Source: Holophagaceae bacterium (lineage in GTDB: Bacteria; Acidobacteriota; Holophagae; Holophagales; Holophagaceae). Taken from it: 14,397 nucleotides of DNA. Shown here piece after piece: positions 14,286 through 14,397 of this stretch; position 1 is the first letter of the stretch; every line of letters starts with the position of its first letter. The DNA lies in NCBI GenBank assembly GCA_025355915.1, contig JANXYT010000446.1:1-14397 (forward strand), read 5' to 3'. Under the pieces are notes generated by a model, which was not told where the DNA came from, did no database searches, and worked only from the letters and a program-made list of their open reading frames with translations. A program made the position numbers and the translations under genes.

Positions 14286-14397
14286 CTATCCATTGGAACC
14301 CGGTAAGGCTACGGGTTCGTTCGAGGTCGAATTCCAAGGCGCGCAGGCCGGTACACAGAACATTCACGACTGCACGCATGTCCCGGAACACGGTGTT
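14260..14397 (-). CDS. Possible C-terminal end of an unrecognised leftward gene (cut by window edge)
   Basis: From the right edge an open minus-strand frame of 45 codons runs to a TAG at 14260-14262. The outer half has high GC at third codon positions, like real genes here, while the last ~10 codons become AT-rich. The residues (for example VVNVLCTGLRALEFDLERTR) match no family I know. It may be the tail of a gene upstream of aroA, or chance. A plus-strand ATG near 14378 with only six codons visible is an alternative. Confidence 0.25.
   Translation of the reverse strand, partial: NTVFRDMRAVVNVLCTGLRALEFDLERTRSLTGFQWIASISLNAN
14293..14337. repeat. Nested inverted repeat near the right edge
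   Basis: An outer pair TTGGAA (14293-14298) and TTCCAA (14332-14337) encloses AACCCG (14297-14302) paired with CGGGTT (14312-14317), and a smaller TTCG/CGAA pair (14317-14320, 14328-14331). The arms could fold into a small branched structure. It lacks tRNA features and a U-run. Function is unknown, and it may be chance within a coding end. Confidence 0.35.

Noticed and set aside
14291..14340. tRNA- or tmRNA-like segment (GGTTCG and nested stems)
   Set aside because: No acceptor stem, anticodon arm or CCA in the right places.

Overview
The window is high-GC DNA from a Gram-negative (diderm) bacterium. It encodes outer-membrane beta-barrels, Sec and Tat-like signals, and a sigma-54 type activator. 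No rRNA, tRNA, CRISPR array or insertion sequence is visible. The gene set would suit a Holophagae-type Acidobacteriota (Geothrix-like), or another high-GC diderm such as a myxobacterial relative. That placement is an impression from protein style, not something proved here.

Left region (1-4723). A truncated RNase D-type 3'-5' exonuclease reads leftward off the window edge. Divergent from it is a two-gene unit: a half-size GDT1/UPF0016 cation transporter whose stop codon overlaps the GTG start of a DCC-family (DUF393) protein. Convergent to that unit is a leftward two-gene operon. Its first gene encodes a large secreted metallopeptidase joined to a beta-propeller and an outer-membrane barrel. 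Its second gene encodes a membrane-anchored metallophosphoesterase.

Centre (4724-8042). An AT-rich divergent promoter region carries two palindromes with identical arms (TGAGA-N5-TCTCA), 46 bp apart centre to centre. The second is close to a classical Fur box. Rightward from it runs a tightly packed operon: an ApbE-type flavin transferase, a porin-like outer-membrane protein, a periplasmic FMN-binding protein with the SGAT flavinylation motif, and a small four-helix His-rich membrane protein resembling a cytochrome b. Together they look like a Fur-controlled flavin/heme electron-transfer module across the cell envelope. The arrangement could serve iron reduction or another periplasmic reductase. 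This is the most interesting part of the window.

Right region (8033-14397). A five-unit heptamer tandem repeat separates the operon from mutL, an endonuclease-type MutL. Convergent to mutL is a leftward pair, aroA (EPSP synthase) followed by a very large sigma-54 activator. The activator's start overlaps the aroA stop by 7 nt, and it has about 690 residues of unrecognised, Trp-rich N-terminal sequence. The last ~190 bases hold an AT-rich stretch, a small nested inverted repeat and possibly the end of another leftward gene.
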